Assembly (NCBI RefSeq): GCF_000264375.1
Contig: NZ_AJXW01000047.1
Span: 1 to 58,457 of the forward strand
From: Rhodanobacter thiooxydans LCS2
GTDB lineage: Bacteria > Pseudomonadota > Gammaproteobacteria > Xanthomonadales > Rhodanobacteraceae
Length of the DNA stretch: 58,457 nucleotides
Direction: 5' to 3'
The position numbers and the translations under genes were made by a program. The notes under the pieces are model-generated. The model was not told the DNA's origin. It saw only the letters and a program-made list of their open reading frames with translations, and ran no database searches. This document shows positions 1-10,122 of this stretch, in pieces; positions within the stretch are counted from its first letter, which is position 1; every line of letters starts with the position of its first letter.

Positions 1-95
1 GCGCTCACCCCAACCTACGCGGCTGCGAAAACCAACGCCGGCGGCCCGTGTCCGCCCTACGCGGCTGCGGGTGGGTCAAAACCGCCGTTTTTTTT

Positions 96-166
96 GTAGG
101 AGCGCGCCTGCGCGCGATGCTCTTTCGCTACCTGACGAAGAACATCGCGCACAGGGTGCGCTCCTA
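96..166. repeat. Inverted pair of REP elements
   Basis: A REP unit beginning GTAGGAGCGCGCC and ending GATGCTCTT is followed by an inverted partner that ends in GGTGCGCTCCTAC, so the whole stretch can fold as a BIME-like pair. A T-run precedes it. It sits just past the 3' end of the minus-strand FAD oxidoreductase and may stabilise or terminate that transcript. Related copies occur at about 57379-57410 and, more degenerate, inside dnaG. Confidence 0.75.
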
Positions 167-183
167 CAGCAACGTGGTGTGGG

Positions 184-1377
184 TCAGGTTTTTTGCGGCA
201 ACCGCCCGTGCAGCGTAGCGGCATCGAATGGACCGGCCTGCGCGACCAACTCGCGCGCGGCACCCACCTGGTCCCACGTGTTCCATAGCAGCACGCCGCG
301 CACGCGGCCACCGTCCAGGTAATACACCACGCCCTCGCGGTTCGGCTCACGCCAGTCCTCGACCACCTCAAGGCGCGTGTCGAGCAGGCCGACCGCCTCG
401 TAGCCGAGGTCGAACAGGTCCGAATAGAAGAACGGCAATACGGTGTATTCCCCGGCCACGCCGGCCATCGCGCGGCCGGCATGGCGGCCCATGCTGACCG
501 CCGCGTCCTCGTGCTCCACGCGCAGGCGCCGGCCCAACGCCGGATTGTGGAAATTGGCCACGTCGCCGGCGGCCCAGATGTCCGCATCGCTGCTGCGCAG
601 CTGCGCGTCGACCACGATGCCGTTGTCGATGGCGAGCCCGGCCTGTTCGGCCAGCGCGGTGTTCGGCGTCACGCCGAGGCCGGCCACCGCCGCCTCCACG
701 CGCAGCAGGCTGCCGTCGGACAGCGTCAGCTCGACGCCACCATCGGTAGGGTTGCTGCCCTCCACGCGCACGCCGCTGCGCACGTCCACGCCGCGATCGC
801 GGTAGTACGCGTCGAGATAGCGCGCCAGGCCCTCGGGGTAGCGCCCCGCGCCGATCGTCCCGCCGGGAAACAGCAGGCTCACCTTGCAGCCGAGGGCGCA
901 CAGCGATGCGGCCAGTTCGCAGCCGATGAAGCCGCCGCCGATCACCGCGATGAAGGCGCCAGGCTTGGCGTAGCGCCGCAAGGCCTGGTAATCGTCCAGC
1001 GTGCGGAAATGGATGATCCGCTCGCCGCCCTCGAACGGCAGCCGGCGCGGGGTGGCGCCAGTGGCCAGCAGCAGGCGGCGGTAGCGGTAGCTGTCGCCGT
1101 GGTCGTCGCGCGCCGTGCGCGCCACCCGGTCCAGCAACTCGATGCGCCGCCCCATATGCAACACAGCGCCGCTGGCCGCGGTGGCCAGGTCGATGTCGGC
1201 CACCGACTTGTCGCCCTTCCACAGCGCCTTGGACAGCGGCGGTCGCTTGTATGGCGGCTGCGCCTCGGCGCCGACGAGGCCGACGTTCGCCGCGGGATCG
1301 ACCTCGCGGATCGCCTTGGCGGCCGCATCGGCGGCCATGCCGCCGCCGATGATCAGGTAATCGTGGACGTGTTCCAT
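184..1377 (-). CDS. NAD(P)/FAD-dependent oxidoreductase (ferredoxin-reductase/AIF type)
   Basis: A 397-residue pyridine nucleotide-disulfide oxidoreductase-type flavoprotein. The N-terminus carries the FAD-binding GGGMAADAA dinucleotide motif. A second Rossmann motif, IGGGFIGCELAA near residue 150, binds NAD(P)H. The late motif DIWAAGDVANF is the FAD-ribityl contact of this family. The C-terminal domain resembles that of AIF and rubredoxin/ferredoxin reductases. No redox-active CxxxxC pair is seen, so it is not a disulfide reductase. Electron acceptor is unknown. The ATG is preceded by GGGAGAAG at good spacing. It is monocistronic and divergent from rmuC, so no partner protein is suggested by context. 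Confidence 0.85.
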   Translation of the reverse strand: MEHVHDYLIIGGGMAADAAAKAIREVDPAANVGLVGAEAQPPYKRPPLSKALWKGDKSVADIDLATAASGAVLHMGRRIELLDRVARTARDDHGDSYRYRRLLLATGATPRRLPFEGGERIIHFRTLDDYQALRRYAKPGAFIAVIGGGFIGCELAASLCALGCKVSLLFPGGTIGAGRYPEGLARYLDAYYRDRGVDVRSGVRVEGSNPTDGGVELTLSDGSLLRVEAAVAGLGVTPNTALAEQAGLAIDNGIVVDAQLRSSDADIWAAGDVANFHNPALGRRLRVEHEDAAVSMGRHAGRAMAGVAGEYTVLPFFYSDLFDLGYEAVGLLDTRLEVVEDWREPNREGVVYYLDGGRVRGVLLWNTWDQVGAARELVAQAGPFDAATLHGRLPQKT

Positions 1378-1500
1378 GAGCTTCTCCCGGGCCGACGGAT
1401 CGGCCCATGATGCACCACCGCGATCGCGGTGGCGTGAATCAGGCGCAGCCGACGAGACGGCTCGACGTACACTGGATGCATCATCCCGGGAAAACGTTCC

Positions 1501-2943
1501 ATGACGCTCGCCGAAACCCTGCTGATCATCCTGGTCATCCTCGCCGCGCTGGTACTGCTGTTGCAGGTCGCGCTGCTGCTGCGCGGCCGCGGCGACCCTG
1601 GCCTGGGCGCGAAACTCGATGCCCTGAAGGACGACAGCGCCCGCGTCGAACGCACCCTGCGCGAGGAGCAGCGCGCCGGGCGCGAAGAGCTGCAGCAGGG
1701 CTTCGACCGCTTCCGCGGCCACGTGGGCGAGCAGCTCGGCGACATGTCGCGGCAGCAGGCCGAGCGCATCGACGGCTTCGGCCAGCGTCTCGCCGCGCTC
1801 ACCGACGGCACCAGCCAGGGCCTGCAGACGCTGGCGCAGCAACTCGCCGAGGACGCGCGCAAAAGCCGCGCGGAAACCACGCTGGCGCTCAACCACTTCG
1901 GCGAACAGCAGCAGCAACGTCTCGCCGCGCTCACCGCCGACAACGAGAAACGCATGGGCGAGGTGCGCGCCACGCTGGAGACCAAGCTCGGCGCGATCCA
2001 GCAGGACAACGCGGCCAAGCTGGAACAGATGCGTGCTACCGTCGACGAGAAGCTGCACGCCACGCTGGAAACCCGCCTCGGCGAGTCCTTCAAGCTGGTG
2101 TCCGAACGACTGGAAGCGGTGCAGCGTGGGCTGGGCGAGATGCAGAGTCTGGCCACCGGCGTCGGCGACCTCAAGCGCGTGCTCGGCAACGTGAAGACAC
2201 GCGGCGTACTGGGCGAAACCCAGCTCGGCGCGCTGCTCGAACAGCTGCTTGCGCCCGACCAGTACGCCGCCAACGTGGCGGTAGTGCCCAACGTCGACGC
2301 GCGGGTCGAATACGCCATCCACATGCCCAACGGCGTCGATGGCGCTGCGCTGTGGCTGCCGATCGACGCCAAGTTCCCGCTCGAGGATTACCAGCGCCTG
2401 CAGGACGCCCAGGAAAACGCCAACGCCGTCGCCGCCGCGGACGCCGCCAATGCGCTGGAACGGCGCGTGCGCGAGGAAGCCAAGCGCATCCGCAGCAAGT
2501 ACGTGGTGCCCCCGCACACGGTGGATTTCGCCATCCTGTTCCTGCCCACCGAGGGCCTGTTCGCCGAAGTGCTGCGGCGACCGGGCCTGTTCGAGTCGCT
2601 GCAGCGCGACCATCACATCACGGTCGCCGGGCCGACCACGCTGGCGGCGATCCTGACCAGCCTCAAGGCGGGCTTCCGCACGCTGGCGATCGAAAAGCGC
2701 AGCAGCGAGGTATGGCAGCTGCTGGGCGCGGTCAAGACCGAATTCGGCAAGTTCGGCGCGGTGCTGGACAAGGTCAAGAAGAATCTCGACCAGGCCAGCA
2801 ACCAGATCGACGCGACCGGCGTGCGTACCCGCGCCATCGAACGCAGGTTGCGCGGCGTGGAAACCGCGCCGGGCGACGTCACCCGGCAACTGTTGGACGA
2901 CGTGCCCGCACCGGACGACAGCGACGACGACACCGAGACCTGA
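1501..2943 (+). CDS. rmuC: DNA recombination protein RmuC
   Basis: A 480-residue RmuC-family protein. One N-terminal membrane segment (residues about 5-27) is followed by a long alanine/glutamine-rich coiled coil to about residue 200. The conserved nuclease-like RmuC domain then begins with a KRVLGNVKTRGVLGE motif and includes LPIDAKFPLEDY and VDFAILFLPTEGLFAEV. In E. coli RmuC limits inversions at short inverted repeats. The tail is acidic (DDSDDDTET). It lies 76 bp upstream of folE on the same strand. Family assignment is secure; the biochemical activity in this organism is inferred. Confidence 0.93.
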   Translation: MTLAETLLIILVILAALVLLLQVALLLRGRGDPGLGAKLDALKDDSARVERTLREEQRAGREELQQGFDRFRGHVGEQLGDMSRQQAERIDGFGQRLAALTDGTSQGLQTLAQQLAEDARKSRAETTLALNHFGEQQQQRLAALTADNEKRMGEVRATLETKLGAIQQDNAAKLEQMRATVDEKLHATLETRLGESFKLVSERLEAVQRGLGEMQSLATGVGDLKRVLGNVKTRGVLGETQLGALLEQLLAPDQYAANVAVVPNVDARVEYAIHMPNGVDGAALWLPIDAKFPLEDYQRLQDAQENANAVAAADAANALERRVREEAKRIRSKYVVPPHTVDFAILFLPTEGLFAEVLRRPGLFESLQRDHHITVAGPTTLAAILTSLKAGFRTLAIEKRSSEVWQLLGAVKTEFGKFGAVLDKVKKNLDQASNQIDATGVRTRAIERRLRGVETAPGDVTRQLLDDVPAPDDSDDDTET

Positions 2944-3019
2944 CTTCCCCGTCGCACCCGGACCTGCGCCGGCTTGGCGCGGACGTTAAACTGCCCTATC
3001 CGCCTACCCGAGACCCCCC

Positions 3020-3622
3020 ATGAGCGACCAGCGCAACCCTAACGATGTCAGCCAGGAGCAGGCCGAGGAGGCGGTGCGCACGCTGCTGCGCTGGGCCGGC
3101 GACGATCCCGCTCGCGAGGGCCTGCTGGACACCCCAAAGCGGGTGGTGAAGGCGTACCGCGACTGGTTCTCCGGCTACGAATCCGACCCGGCCGACTACC
3201 TGCGCCGCACCTTCAGCGAGGTAGACGGCTACGACGAGATGGTGGTGCTGCGCGACATCCAGTTCGAGAGCCACTGCGAGCACCACATGGCGCCGATCAT
3301 TGGCCGTGCCCACGTCGGCTACCTGCCGACCAACCGGGTGGTCGGCATCAGCAAGCTGGCACGCGTGGTGGACGGCTTCGCGCGCCGCTTCCAGGTGCAG
3401 GAGACGCTCACCGCGCAGATCGCCCAGTGCATCCAGGAGACCCTGCAGCCAGCCGGCGTGGCGGTGGTGATCGACGCCAGCCACGAATGCATGACTACCC
3501 GCGGTGTGCACAAGCGCGGGGTATCGATGGTGACCAGCCAGATGCTCGGCACCTTCCGCGAGGATGCACGCACCCGCGCCGAGTTCCTGCAGTTCATCGG
3601 CATCCACGGCGGCCACCGCTGA
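3020..3622 (+). CDS. folE: GTP cyclohydrolase I
   Basis: A 200-residue FolE1, the normal family length. It converts GTP to 7,8-dihydroneopterin triphosphate, the first step of folate (and queuosine) synthesis. The zinc ligands are visible in SHCEHHMAP and in ECMTTRGV. Other family signatures are [29 protein letters not shown] and the C-terminal MLGTFRED. The cytosolic enzyme forms decamers in known relatives. The EF-hand gene starts three bases after its stop, so the two are probably cotranscribed. Confidence 0.97.
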   Translation: MSDQRNPNDVSQEQAEEAVRTLLRWAGDDPAREGLLDTPKRVVKAYRDWFSGYESDPADYLRRTFSEVDGYDEMVVLRDIQFESHCEHHMAPIIGRAHVGYLPTNRVVGISKLARVVDGFARRFQVQETLTAQIAQCIQETLQPAGVAVVIDASHECMTTRGVHKRGVSMVTSQMLGTFREDARTRAEFLQFIGIHGGHR

Positions 3623-3624
3623 AC

Positions 3625-3951
3625 GTGCGGCTGGCTGCGGCGCTGGCGCTGCTGCTGGCTGCGGCGACCGCGCTGGCGCAGGACACGCGTTCGGAGTACC
3701 TGCAGATGTTCGACCGCGACGGCGACGACCGGGTCAGCGAAGCCGAGTACCTGGCGTACATGGGTCGCGGTTTCCAGGCGATGGACCGCAACGGCGACGG
3801 CATCCTCGAAACCGACGAATTGCCCGGTGGTCGCGGCCAGCCGATCACGCTCACGGAATACCGGGACAACCTGCGCCGGCAGTTCCACCAGCTCGACCGC
3901 GACCACGACGGCTACCTCGACGCCCGCGAACTGACCGCGCCGCCGCGCTGA
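3625..3951 (+). CDS. Small exported EF-hand calcium-binding protein
   Basis: A 108-residue protein with a GTG start two bases after the folE stop. Residues 1-20 are a signal peptide ending ATALAQD, so it should be periplasmic. Three EF-hand loops follow: FDRDGDDRVSEAEY, MDRNGDGILETDEL and LDRDHDGYLDAREL, each with the expected acidic positions 1, 3, 5 and 12. No ATG is available in frame that would keep the signal peptide intact; the only longer reading runs far back over folE. Function beyond Ca2+ binding is unknown. Coupling to folE looks positional rather than functional. Confidence 0.8.
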   Translation: MRLAAALALLLAAATALAQDTRSEYLQMFDRDGDDRVSEAEYLAYMGRGFQAMDRNGDGILETDELPGGRGQPITLTEYRDNLRRQFHQLDRDHDGYLDARELTAPPR

Positions 3952-3954
3952 ACC

Positions 3955-5688
3955 TTATCGCGGTGAAGCCGGTGGCGTGATCCCGACACGCGCACAGAGG
4001 TCCGCCATGCGCGGATCGGCACGGAAGGCATCCAGGATCGGATTGACCCCGAGCGCGTCGAGATAGCGCGCGTGCTCCCGCTCGGCACGATCCAGCCACG
4101 CGAAAACCTGTCCGGCATCGCCCAGGCCGGCGTGGACCTGGGCGATGTCGCAAGGCGGCACGTAGCGATGCCGTGACCGCTGCAGCAATGCGTCGAGTTC
4201 CGCCAGCGCCTCGTCGCGCCGGCCGGCCACCGCGTGGGCCCAGGCCACCAGCCACGCTGCACCGCCGTCGCCCAGCAGCTCGTTCGCGCGCTGCGCGCTG
4301 GTCGCGGCGGCGGCATGTTCGCCACACGACCCGAGTACCTGGGCCAGCCAGTAATGCGCCATCCAGTAATGCGGCTCGCGTTCGATCGAGTCGCGCAGGT
4401 GCCCGATCGCCCGCGCGTACTGGCGATCCCAGTAGTAGAGAAAGCCCTCGGTAACGTCCATCGGCAGCGAGGTCGGGTCGAGTTCGCGCGCACGCCGGAT
4501 CTGCGTGAAGGCTTCGTCGGGCCGCGCCGACGTCATCAGCAGGATCGCGTAGCGGTGCCGGGCGTTGGCGCAATTCGGATCCAGCTCCAGCGCACGGCGG
4601 TAGGCCAGTTCGGCGCCGCGCCGGTCGCGCTCGTACTGCACCAGCGCGTGGCCCAGCGCATAGTGCGCCACCGGCAGGCGCTCGTCGATCGCCAGCGCGT
4701 GCAACGCCGCCTCGAGCGCCAGTGGACCCACCTCGTGTGGCGGCCGTGCACCCATCACACCCTGGAGCGTGTAGACGTCGGACAGCTCCGCATGGGGCAG
4801 CGCATAGCCCGGATCGAGCGTCAGGGCCTGCCTGAAGCAGGCGATCGCCTGCTTCAGCCCCGACGGCGAACGCTGCTCGACGAGGAACCGCGCCCGTGCG
4901 TAACAGCGCCAGGCGTCGGGATCGTCGGTGTAGCGCCGGGTCAGCCGGATACGCTCGTCATAGGTCAGCCGCAATGCCAGCGCGGCAGCCGCCTTCTCCG
5001 CCACCGCGTCCTGCAGGGCAAACGGGTCATGGGCCTGCGTGTCGAAGATCTCGGCCCATTGCTGCCGGCCTTCGGCGACATTCAGCAGACGCAGGCTGAT
5101 CCGCACGCGGCTCGCCGCCTGCTGGATCGTCCCGTCCAGCACCGCGTCCACGCCGAGCCGGCGCCCGATCTCCAGCGGATCGCGCTGCGCTCCGCTGAAC
5201 CGGTACACGGCCGACAGGGGCCGCACCACCAGTTCGCCAAGGCCGCTGAAGCGGGTGATCAGGGTATCGGCCACGCCGGTCTGCAGTACTTCGTCCGCAA
5301 CCGGCTGCAGCAGCCGGAACGGCAATACCGCCAGCGTGCGCAACGGCTTCGCCGCCAACGCCGGATCGGTCGACGACGCCACGCGCACCGGCGCAACGAA
5401 CCGGTAACCCCGCCCCGGCACGGTCAGGATGTAACGATGTTCGCCGCGCGTTTCACCCAGCGCGCGGCGCAGGGCCGAGATCGCCTGGTTGAGGTTGTTC
5501 TCCTCGACCACCCGCGACGGCCATACCGCCTGCATCAACTCGTCCTTGTCGATCAGTTCGCCGCTGCGCGCGAGCAGGTGCAGCAAGGTGTCGAAGACCC
5601 GTGGCGTCAATGCCACCGGCGTGCCGTCGCGCGATAACGCATGCGTGGCGTCATCCAGGCAGAAATCGCCGAACGCGTAACGAGCCAC
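3955..5688 (-). CDS. Winged-helix (CadC/OmpR-type) regulator with TPR domain
   Basis: A 577-residue protein. Residues 1-100 form an OmpR/PhoB-type winged helix, ending in RRALGETRGEHRYILTVPGRGYRFV, here seen as the GRGYRFVAPV strand. Residues about 115-235 resemble the TolB/FlgO-like middle domain of CadC-related regulators (LAVLPF, GVADTLITRFSGL, GVDAVLDGTI). The remainder is a series of TPRs with an A-L-x-LDP pattern. No transmembrane helix is evident, unlike CadC itself, so signal input is probably through the TPRs. It is divergent from the secreted protein at 5834 and may control it and itself. The ligand is unknown. Confidence 0.85.
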   Translation of the reverse strand: MARYAFGDFCLDDATHALSRDGTPVALTPRVFDTLLHLLARSGELIDKDELMQAVWPSRVVEENNLNQAISALRRALGETRGEHRYILTVPGRGYRFVAPVRVASSTDPALAAKPLRTLAVLPFRLLQPVADEVLQTGVADTLITRFSGLGELVVRPLSAVYRFSGAQRDPLEIGRRLGVDAVLDGTIQQAASRVRISLRLLNVAEGRQQWAEIFDTQAHDPFALQDAVAEKAAAALALRLTYDERIRLTRRYTDDPDAWRCYARARFLVEQRSPSGLKQAIACFRQALTLDPGYALPHAELSDVYTLQGVMGARPPHEVGPLALEAALHALAIDERLPVAHYALGHALVQYERDRRGAELAYRRALELDPNCANARHRYAILLMTSARPDEAFTQIRRARELDPTSLPMDVTEGFLYYWDRQYARAIGHLRDSIEREPHYWMAHYWLAQVLGSCGEHAAAATSAQRANELLGDGGAAWLVAWAHAVAGRRDEALAELDALLQRSRHRYVPPCDIAQVHAGLGDAGQVFAWLDRAEREHARYLDALGVNPILDAFRADPRMADLCARVGITPPASPR

Positions 5689-5717
5689 ACCTGTCTCCCG
5701 GAGGGCAACACGTCAAC

Positions 5718-5734
5718 TTTCAGGAATTTTCAGG
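5718..5734. promoter_or_regulatory. Direct repeat TTTCAGG, possible winged-helix regulator operator
   Basis: Two TTTCAGG copies start at 5718 and 5728, one DNA turn apart, in the 145-bp divergent region between the winged-helix regulator and the secreted protein. OmpR/PhoB-type regulators typically bind tandem half-sites with 10-11 bp periodicity. Assignment to this regulator is inference. Confidence 0.35.
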
Positions 5735-5833
5735 CCGATTCTAAGGACTTCGCCGACCGCCGGCGCAACAGTCGCGGCACGGCGACGCCCCGCATGGGCG
5801 CCGCCTACCCTCCCCCTCCGCGAGGTCCATGTC

Positions 5834-6331
5834 ATGAAGATGCGCTATCAAAAAACGTCATTCCTGGTTGCCGCCGCCCTCGTGGCGATCGCCGGCATCG
5901 GTACCACCGCCGCGGCCACCACCATGCCGGCCTCATGGCTGCCGACCCCGCTGCGACTGACCGGCGTGTGGGACGTCAGCGTGACGCTGCGCAACTGCGT
6001 CAGCGGCCACGCCTTCGCGACGTTCCCGGCAATGAACCAGTACGCGGCAGACGGCAGCGAGTCCGAGGTCGGCGTCAACACGCCACCCTCCCTGCGTTAC
6101 CCGAGCTTCGGCGTCTGGAGCTTCATCGGCCTGCAGAAATTCGCGTCGGAATTCCAGTTCTTCCGGTTCAACCCGGACGGCAGCTACGCCGGCATCCAGG
6201 AGGTCAAGCGGACCATCACGCTGAGCACCAACGCCAACAGCTTCACCAGCACCGCCACGGTCGCGATCTACGACCCGGCGCACCATCTCCTGAAGAGCGG
6301 CTGCGCCACCGAAACCGCGGTGCGCCGCTGA
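5834..6331 (+). CDS. Small secreted protein of unknown function
   Basis: A 165-residue protein with a clear signal peptide (basic start MKMRYQK, hydrophobic core, cleavage probably after GTTAAA). The mature part carries two cysteines (LRNC and GCATE) that could form one disulfide, and the pattern GVWDVSVTLRNC near the start. It is predicted to be beta-rich and periplasmic or secreted. I do not recognise a named family. It is transcribed divergently from a TPR-type regulator, which suggests it is that regulator's target. Confidence 0.75.
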   Translation: MKMRYQKTSFLVAAALVAIAGIGTTAAATTMPASWLPTPLRLTGVWDVSVTLRNCVSGHAFATFPAMNQYAADGSESEVGVNTPPSLRYPSFGVWSFIGLQKFASEFQFFRFNPDGSYAGIQEVKRTITLSTNANSFTSTATVAIYDPAHHLLKSGCATETAVRR

Positions 6332-6390
6332 TCGATCAGCGGCCCGTGTCGCGCTCCTCCCCTGGGCGCAGGGGGAGGAGCGCATGCATT

Positions 6391-7592
6391 TCAGGCGGAA
6401 ATCGCCAGACGCTCCGAACGGTACAGCTGGGCGGTCGCCAGCAGCGCGATCAGCGCCGCCGCCAGACTGCCGGCCAGGCACAGGCCGATCTGCGCGGCGC
6501 TGACGCCGTCGCCGCGCAGCAGCTGCATGATGCCGAGGTTCTGGCCCAGGAGCGGCACCGCGTACATCCACGCCTGTGCCTTGATCGGCATGAACGACAG
6601 CAGCAGGCTGGGAATGATCGGCACCAGCATCAGCAGCGAGATGTAGGTCTGCGCCTCGCGGTAGCTCTTGGCGAACGCCGCCACCATCGACTGCAGCGCG
6701 GCCAGCAGCAGCACCAGTGGCAGCATCAGCAGCAGCACGCAGGTCGCGAAATGCAGGCCCAGATCCAGCTCCATGCCGATCTTGCCGGCCGGAATGAACT
6801 GCCCCACCACGGCGAACGCCAGCAGGGTGATCAGCAGGCTGGCGACGGAGAACGCGCAGATCGCCGCCAGCTTGCCGCACAGGATCTTCCAGCGCGGCAC
6901 CGGGTTGGCGAACAGCGGCTCCAGCGACTGCCGCTCGCGCTCGCCGGCGGTCAGGTCGATCGCCAGGTACATGCCGCCCATGAAGATGGTGATGACGAAA
7001 AAGTACGGCAGCATCGCGAACATCAGTACCGCGCGCGACTGCGGCGTGGCCTGGTCGCGCCGGGCCACCTGCAGCGGCCAGGCCGTGCCCGGCGACATGC
7101 CGCGCGCGACCAGCCGCATCGCGCCCTGCTGGCGCGCGTAGCTTTCGACCAGCTGGCTGACCCGCTCCACCGAGCTGTTCGCCTCGCGCTGCGAGGAGTC
7201 GTAGAACAGCTCCACCTGCACCGGCTCGCCCCGGCGCCAGGCCTTGCCGTAGTCGGCGCCGATGCGCAGCACCACGTCGGCGTTCTGCTGGCGCACGGCC
7301 CGGGCGGGGTCGACCACCGGCGCGCCCGGCACCACGCCGCCGGCCTTCAGCGCGTCGAGCAGGTTCGGCGCGTACTCGGCGCCGATCACCGGCACCGGCA
7401 GTGGCTTCTCGGCCTTGTCCAGTTCGCGGTTCAGGGTGAGGTTGATCAGCATCACGAACAGCAGCGGCCCCAGCAGCGGGCCGGTGAGGAACGCACTCAT
7501 CAGGGTGCGGCGGTCGCGCAGGTTCTCGGTCACTTCCTTCAGGAACACGGTGAGGAAGGCGCCGCCGCGCCGGGCTTTCGAAGGGTTCGTGC

Positions 7593-7596
<4 letters not shown>
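6391..7596 (-). CDS. natB: ABC-2 type transporter permease (NatB-like)
   Basis: A 401-residue permease. One TM lies near residues 28-50, followed by a large extracytoplasmic domain (about residues 55-220), then five or six TMs. The motif MGGMYLAIDLTAGERERQSLEPLFANPV matches the NatB/ABC-2 exporter family, which in Bacillus extrudes Na+. The start overlaps the ATPase stop by four bases (ATGA), so the two are translationally coupled. It is the last gene of a six-gene minus-strand operon. The actual substrate is unknown; sodium, a peptide or a drug are all possible. Confidence 0.85.
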
Positions 7597-8327
<731 letters not shown>

Positions 8328-8338
8328 GGCGCCGCTCC

Positions 8339-9925
8339 TTAAGGGGTCGAACCGTTGAAGTCGATGAAGATCGGCGTCGGCTGCAGCCGGTCCAGGCAGC
8401 TCGCGTCCAGCGTCTTCGGGTCGAGCTTCTCGACGAAACGCTGGATCAGCTGCGGCGTGCAGCCGGCCGCCATCACGCTGTGCGCCTGGCCCTTGAGCGT
8501 CAGCACGCGCGCGTTCGGCAGGCCTTTCGCCACCGCCTCGGCATAGCGCGGCGGGGTCACCGGGTCGTACTGGCCGGCCAGCAGCAGCACCGGCTTGTCG
8601 GTCTTCAGCGGCGCATGGAAATCGGCCGGCCGCGTGCCCTTGGGCCACACCGAGCAGACCGCCTTCAGCGCATCGACCATGCGCGTGCCGAGGATGGTCT
8701 GCGCGTCCTGCGGGCGCGTCGTCAGCAGGTCGGCATCCTCGCTGCAGATGACCGAGTACTGCATGCCGCTGCCCATCAGTTCGGACAGCTCGCCGGACAG
8801 CAGCTTGGCCTGGCCCAGCAGCGGGCCGACGTCGCCGCGGGCGGCCGCGTCGATCGACAGCGGCAGCAAGGCGGCGGTGGCCGGCGTGTAGGCGAACATG
8901 CGCACGACGCTGGCCAGCGAGTCCTCGTCCAGCATCCGCTTCACCGTCTGGTAGCTCTGCGGGTCGCGAAAGCTGACCTGGTGCGGGTTGGCGCGCAGCG
9001 CATCGCGCAACTGGTACAAGGTCTGGTCCGGATCGCCGAAGTGCTTCTTGCAGGCCGGCTCGGCGGTGCAGCGGGCGAACTGCGCCTTCAGTGCGTCGTC
9101 CAGGTTGCGCGCGAAATCCTCGCCCAGCGCCAGCGCGTTCGGCACCGCGCTGTCCAGCACCACGCTGCGCACCGCGCCCGGGAAGCGCCTGAGGTACTGC
9201 TGCGCCATCCGCGTGCCGTACGATACGCCGAGCAGGTCGAGCGGCGGCGCGCCGAGCGCCTGGCGCACGTCCTCCAGGTCCTGCGCGGCGACCGTGGTGG
9301 TGTAGTAGCGCGGATCGGCGTGACCGGCCAGCTGCTTCAGGCACTCGGCGGCGGCGGCGCGCAGCTTGCCGGCGTCGAACGTGCTGTCGTCGGCGGGCGT
9401 CGTCGCCTCGGCGGACCCCTTGCAGTCCAGCGCATTCGAGCCGCCGGTGCCGCGCTGGTCCAGCAGCAGCACGTGGCGATGCGCCAGCAGCGGCTTGAGC
9501 ACCGACGCCACCAGGCCGGCCGAGTCGGTCGCCGCCTGGCCGGGGCCGCCGGCGAGAAAGGCCAGCATGTCCGGGCTTGCCACCTGCGCGCGCGAGCGCA
9601 GCACCGCCAGCTTCAGCTTGATCGTGCGGCTGTGCGGATCGGCGCGGTTCTCCGGCACCGGGAACTCGGCGCACCACGCCGCCGTGCTGAGCCCGCTGTT
9701 CGGCTGCACCAGTTCGCATGCCGCCAGGGTGACGGCACCCAGTTGCCAGGTGGCCGGGCTGGCCGGCGTCACCTTCGCGGCGACAGCCGGCGCAGCCGCG
9801 CTCGCGGTTGCCGGCGGCGCCTGATCCTTGTTCTGTTCGCCATGCCGAGCGCTCTGGCTGGCCACGAAGATCGCCACCGCGATGGCGAACGCCGCACCGA
9901 TGCGTGCTCCGGGTTTCATGCTCAC
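8339..9925 (-). CDS. Exported alpha/beta hydrolase with TAP-like C-terminal domain
   Basis: A 528-residue hydrolase of the S33 / tripeptidyl-aminopeptidase-like family. An N-terminal membrane or signal segment (residues about 8-24) is followed by an Ala/Pro-rich linker. The oxyanion region is AFLAGGPGQ, the nucleophile Ser235 lies in GVSYGTR, the acid in AGQYDPVTPP and the histidine in KGQAHSV, all in the order expected. The TAP-like C-terminal domain includes VICSEDADL. Substrates in the family are short peptides or esters. It overlaps the XRE gene by four bases and precedes the NatAB genes, suggesting processing or detoxification linked to export. Confidence 0.88.
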   Translation of the reverse strand: MSMKPGARIGAAFAIAVAIFVASQSARHGEQNKDQAPPATASAAAPAVAAKVTPASPATWQLGAVTLAACELVQPNSGLSTAAWCAEFPVPENRADPHSRTIKLKLAVLRSRAQVASPDMLAFLAGGPGQAATDSAGLVASVLKPLLAHRHVLLLDQRGTGGSNALDCKGSAEATTPADDSTFDAGKLRAAAAECLKQLAGHADPRYYTTTVAAQDLEDVRQALGAPPLDLLGVSYGTRMAQQYLRRFPGAVRSVVLDSAVPNALALGEDFARNLDDALKAQFARCTAEPACKKHFGDPDQTLYQLRDALRANPHQVSFRDPQSYQTVKRMLDEDSLASVVRMFAYTPATAALLPLSIDAAARGDVGPLLGQAKLLSGELSELMGSGMQYSVICSEDADLLTTRPQDAQTILGTRMVDALKAVCSVWPKGTRPADFHAPLKTDKPVLLLAGQYDPVTPPRYAEAVAKGLPNARVLTLKGQAHSVMAAGCTPQLIQRFVEKLDPKTLDASCLDRLQPTPIFIDFNGSTP

Positions 9926-10122
9926 CTGCTGCTCCCTGGGTCAAAAATCGATTCAATCGGACGTCCAAACAATTTCGCGATCCTGAACGCCAGCGGCAGG
10001 CTGGGGTCGTACTTGCCGGTCTCGATCGCGTTGACGGTCTGCCGCGACACATCCAGTTGCTCGGCCAGATCGGCCTGCGACCAGCCGTGCTCGCCGCGCA
10101 GTTCGCGCATGCGGTTATGCAT
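9922..10122 (-). CDS. Small XRE-family HTH repressor
   Basis: A 66-residue protein that is almost entirely one HTH_3 domain: LRGEHGWSQADLAEQL, DVSRQTVNAIETGKYDP, LAFRIAKLFGRPIESIF. Such short XRE proteins usually sit next to multi-TM membrane genes and repress their own operon. Here it follows a four-TM protein (8-bp overlap) and precedes a hydrolase (4-bp overlap). The palindromes at 11243-11260 and 11290-11307 around the operon promoter are its most likely operators. Confidence 0.9.
   Translation of the reverse strand: MHNRMRELRGEHGWSQADLAEQLDVSRQTVNAIETGKYDPSLPLAFRIAKLFGRPIESIFDPGSSR

Noticed and set aside
184..2889. A 901-codon minus-strand frame that fuses the FAD oxidoreductase with DNA antisense to rmuC
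   Set aside because: The flavoprotein has a proper start and SD at 1377; the upstream extension is rmuC antisense.
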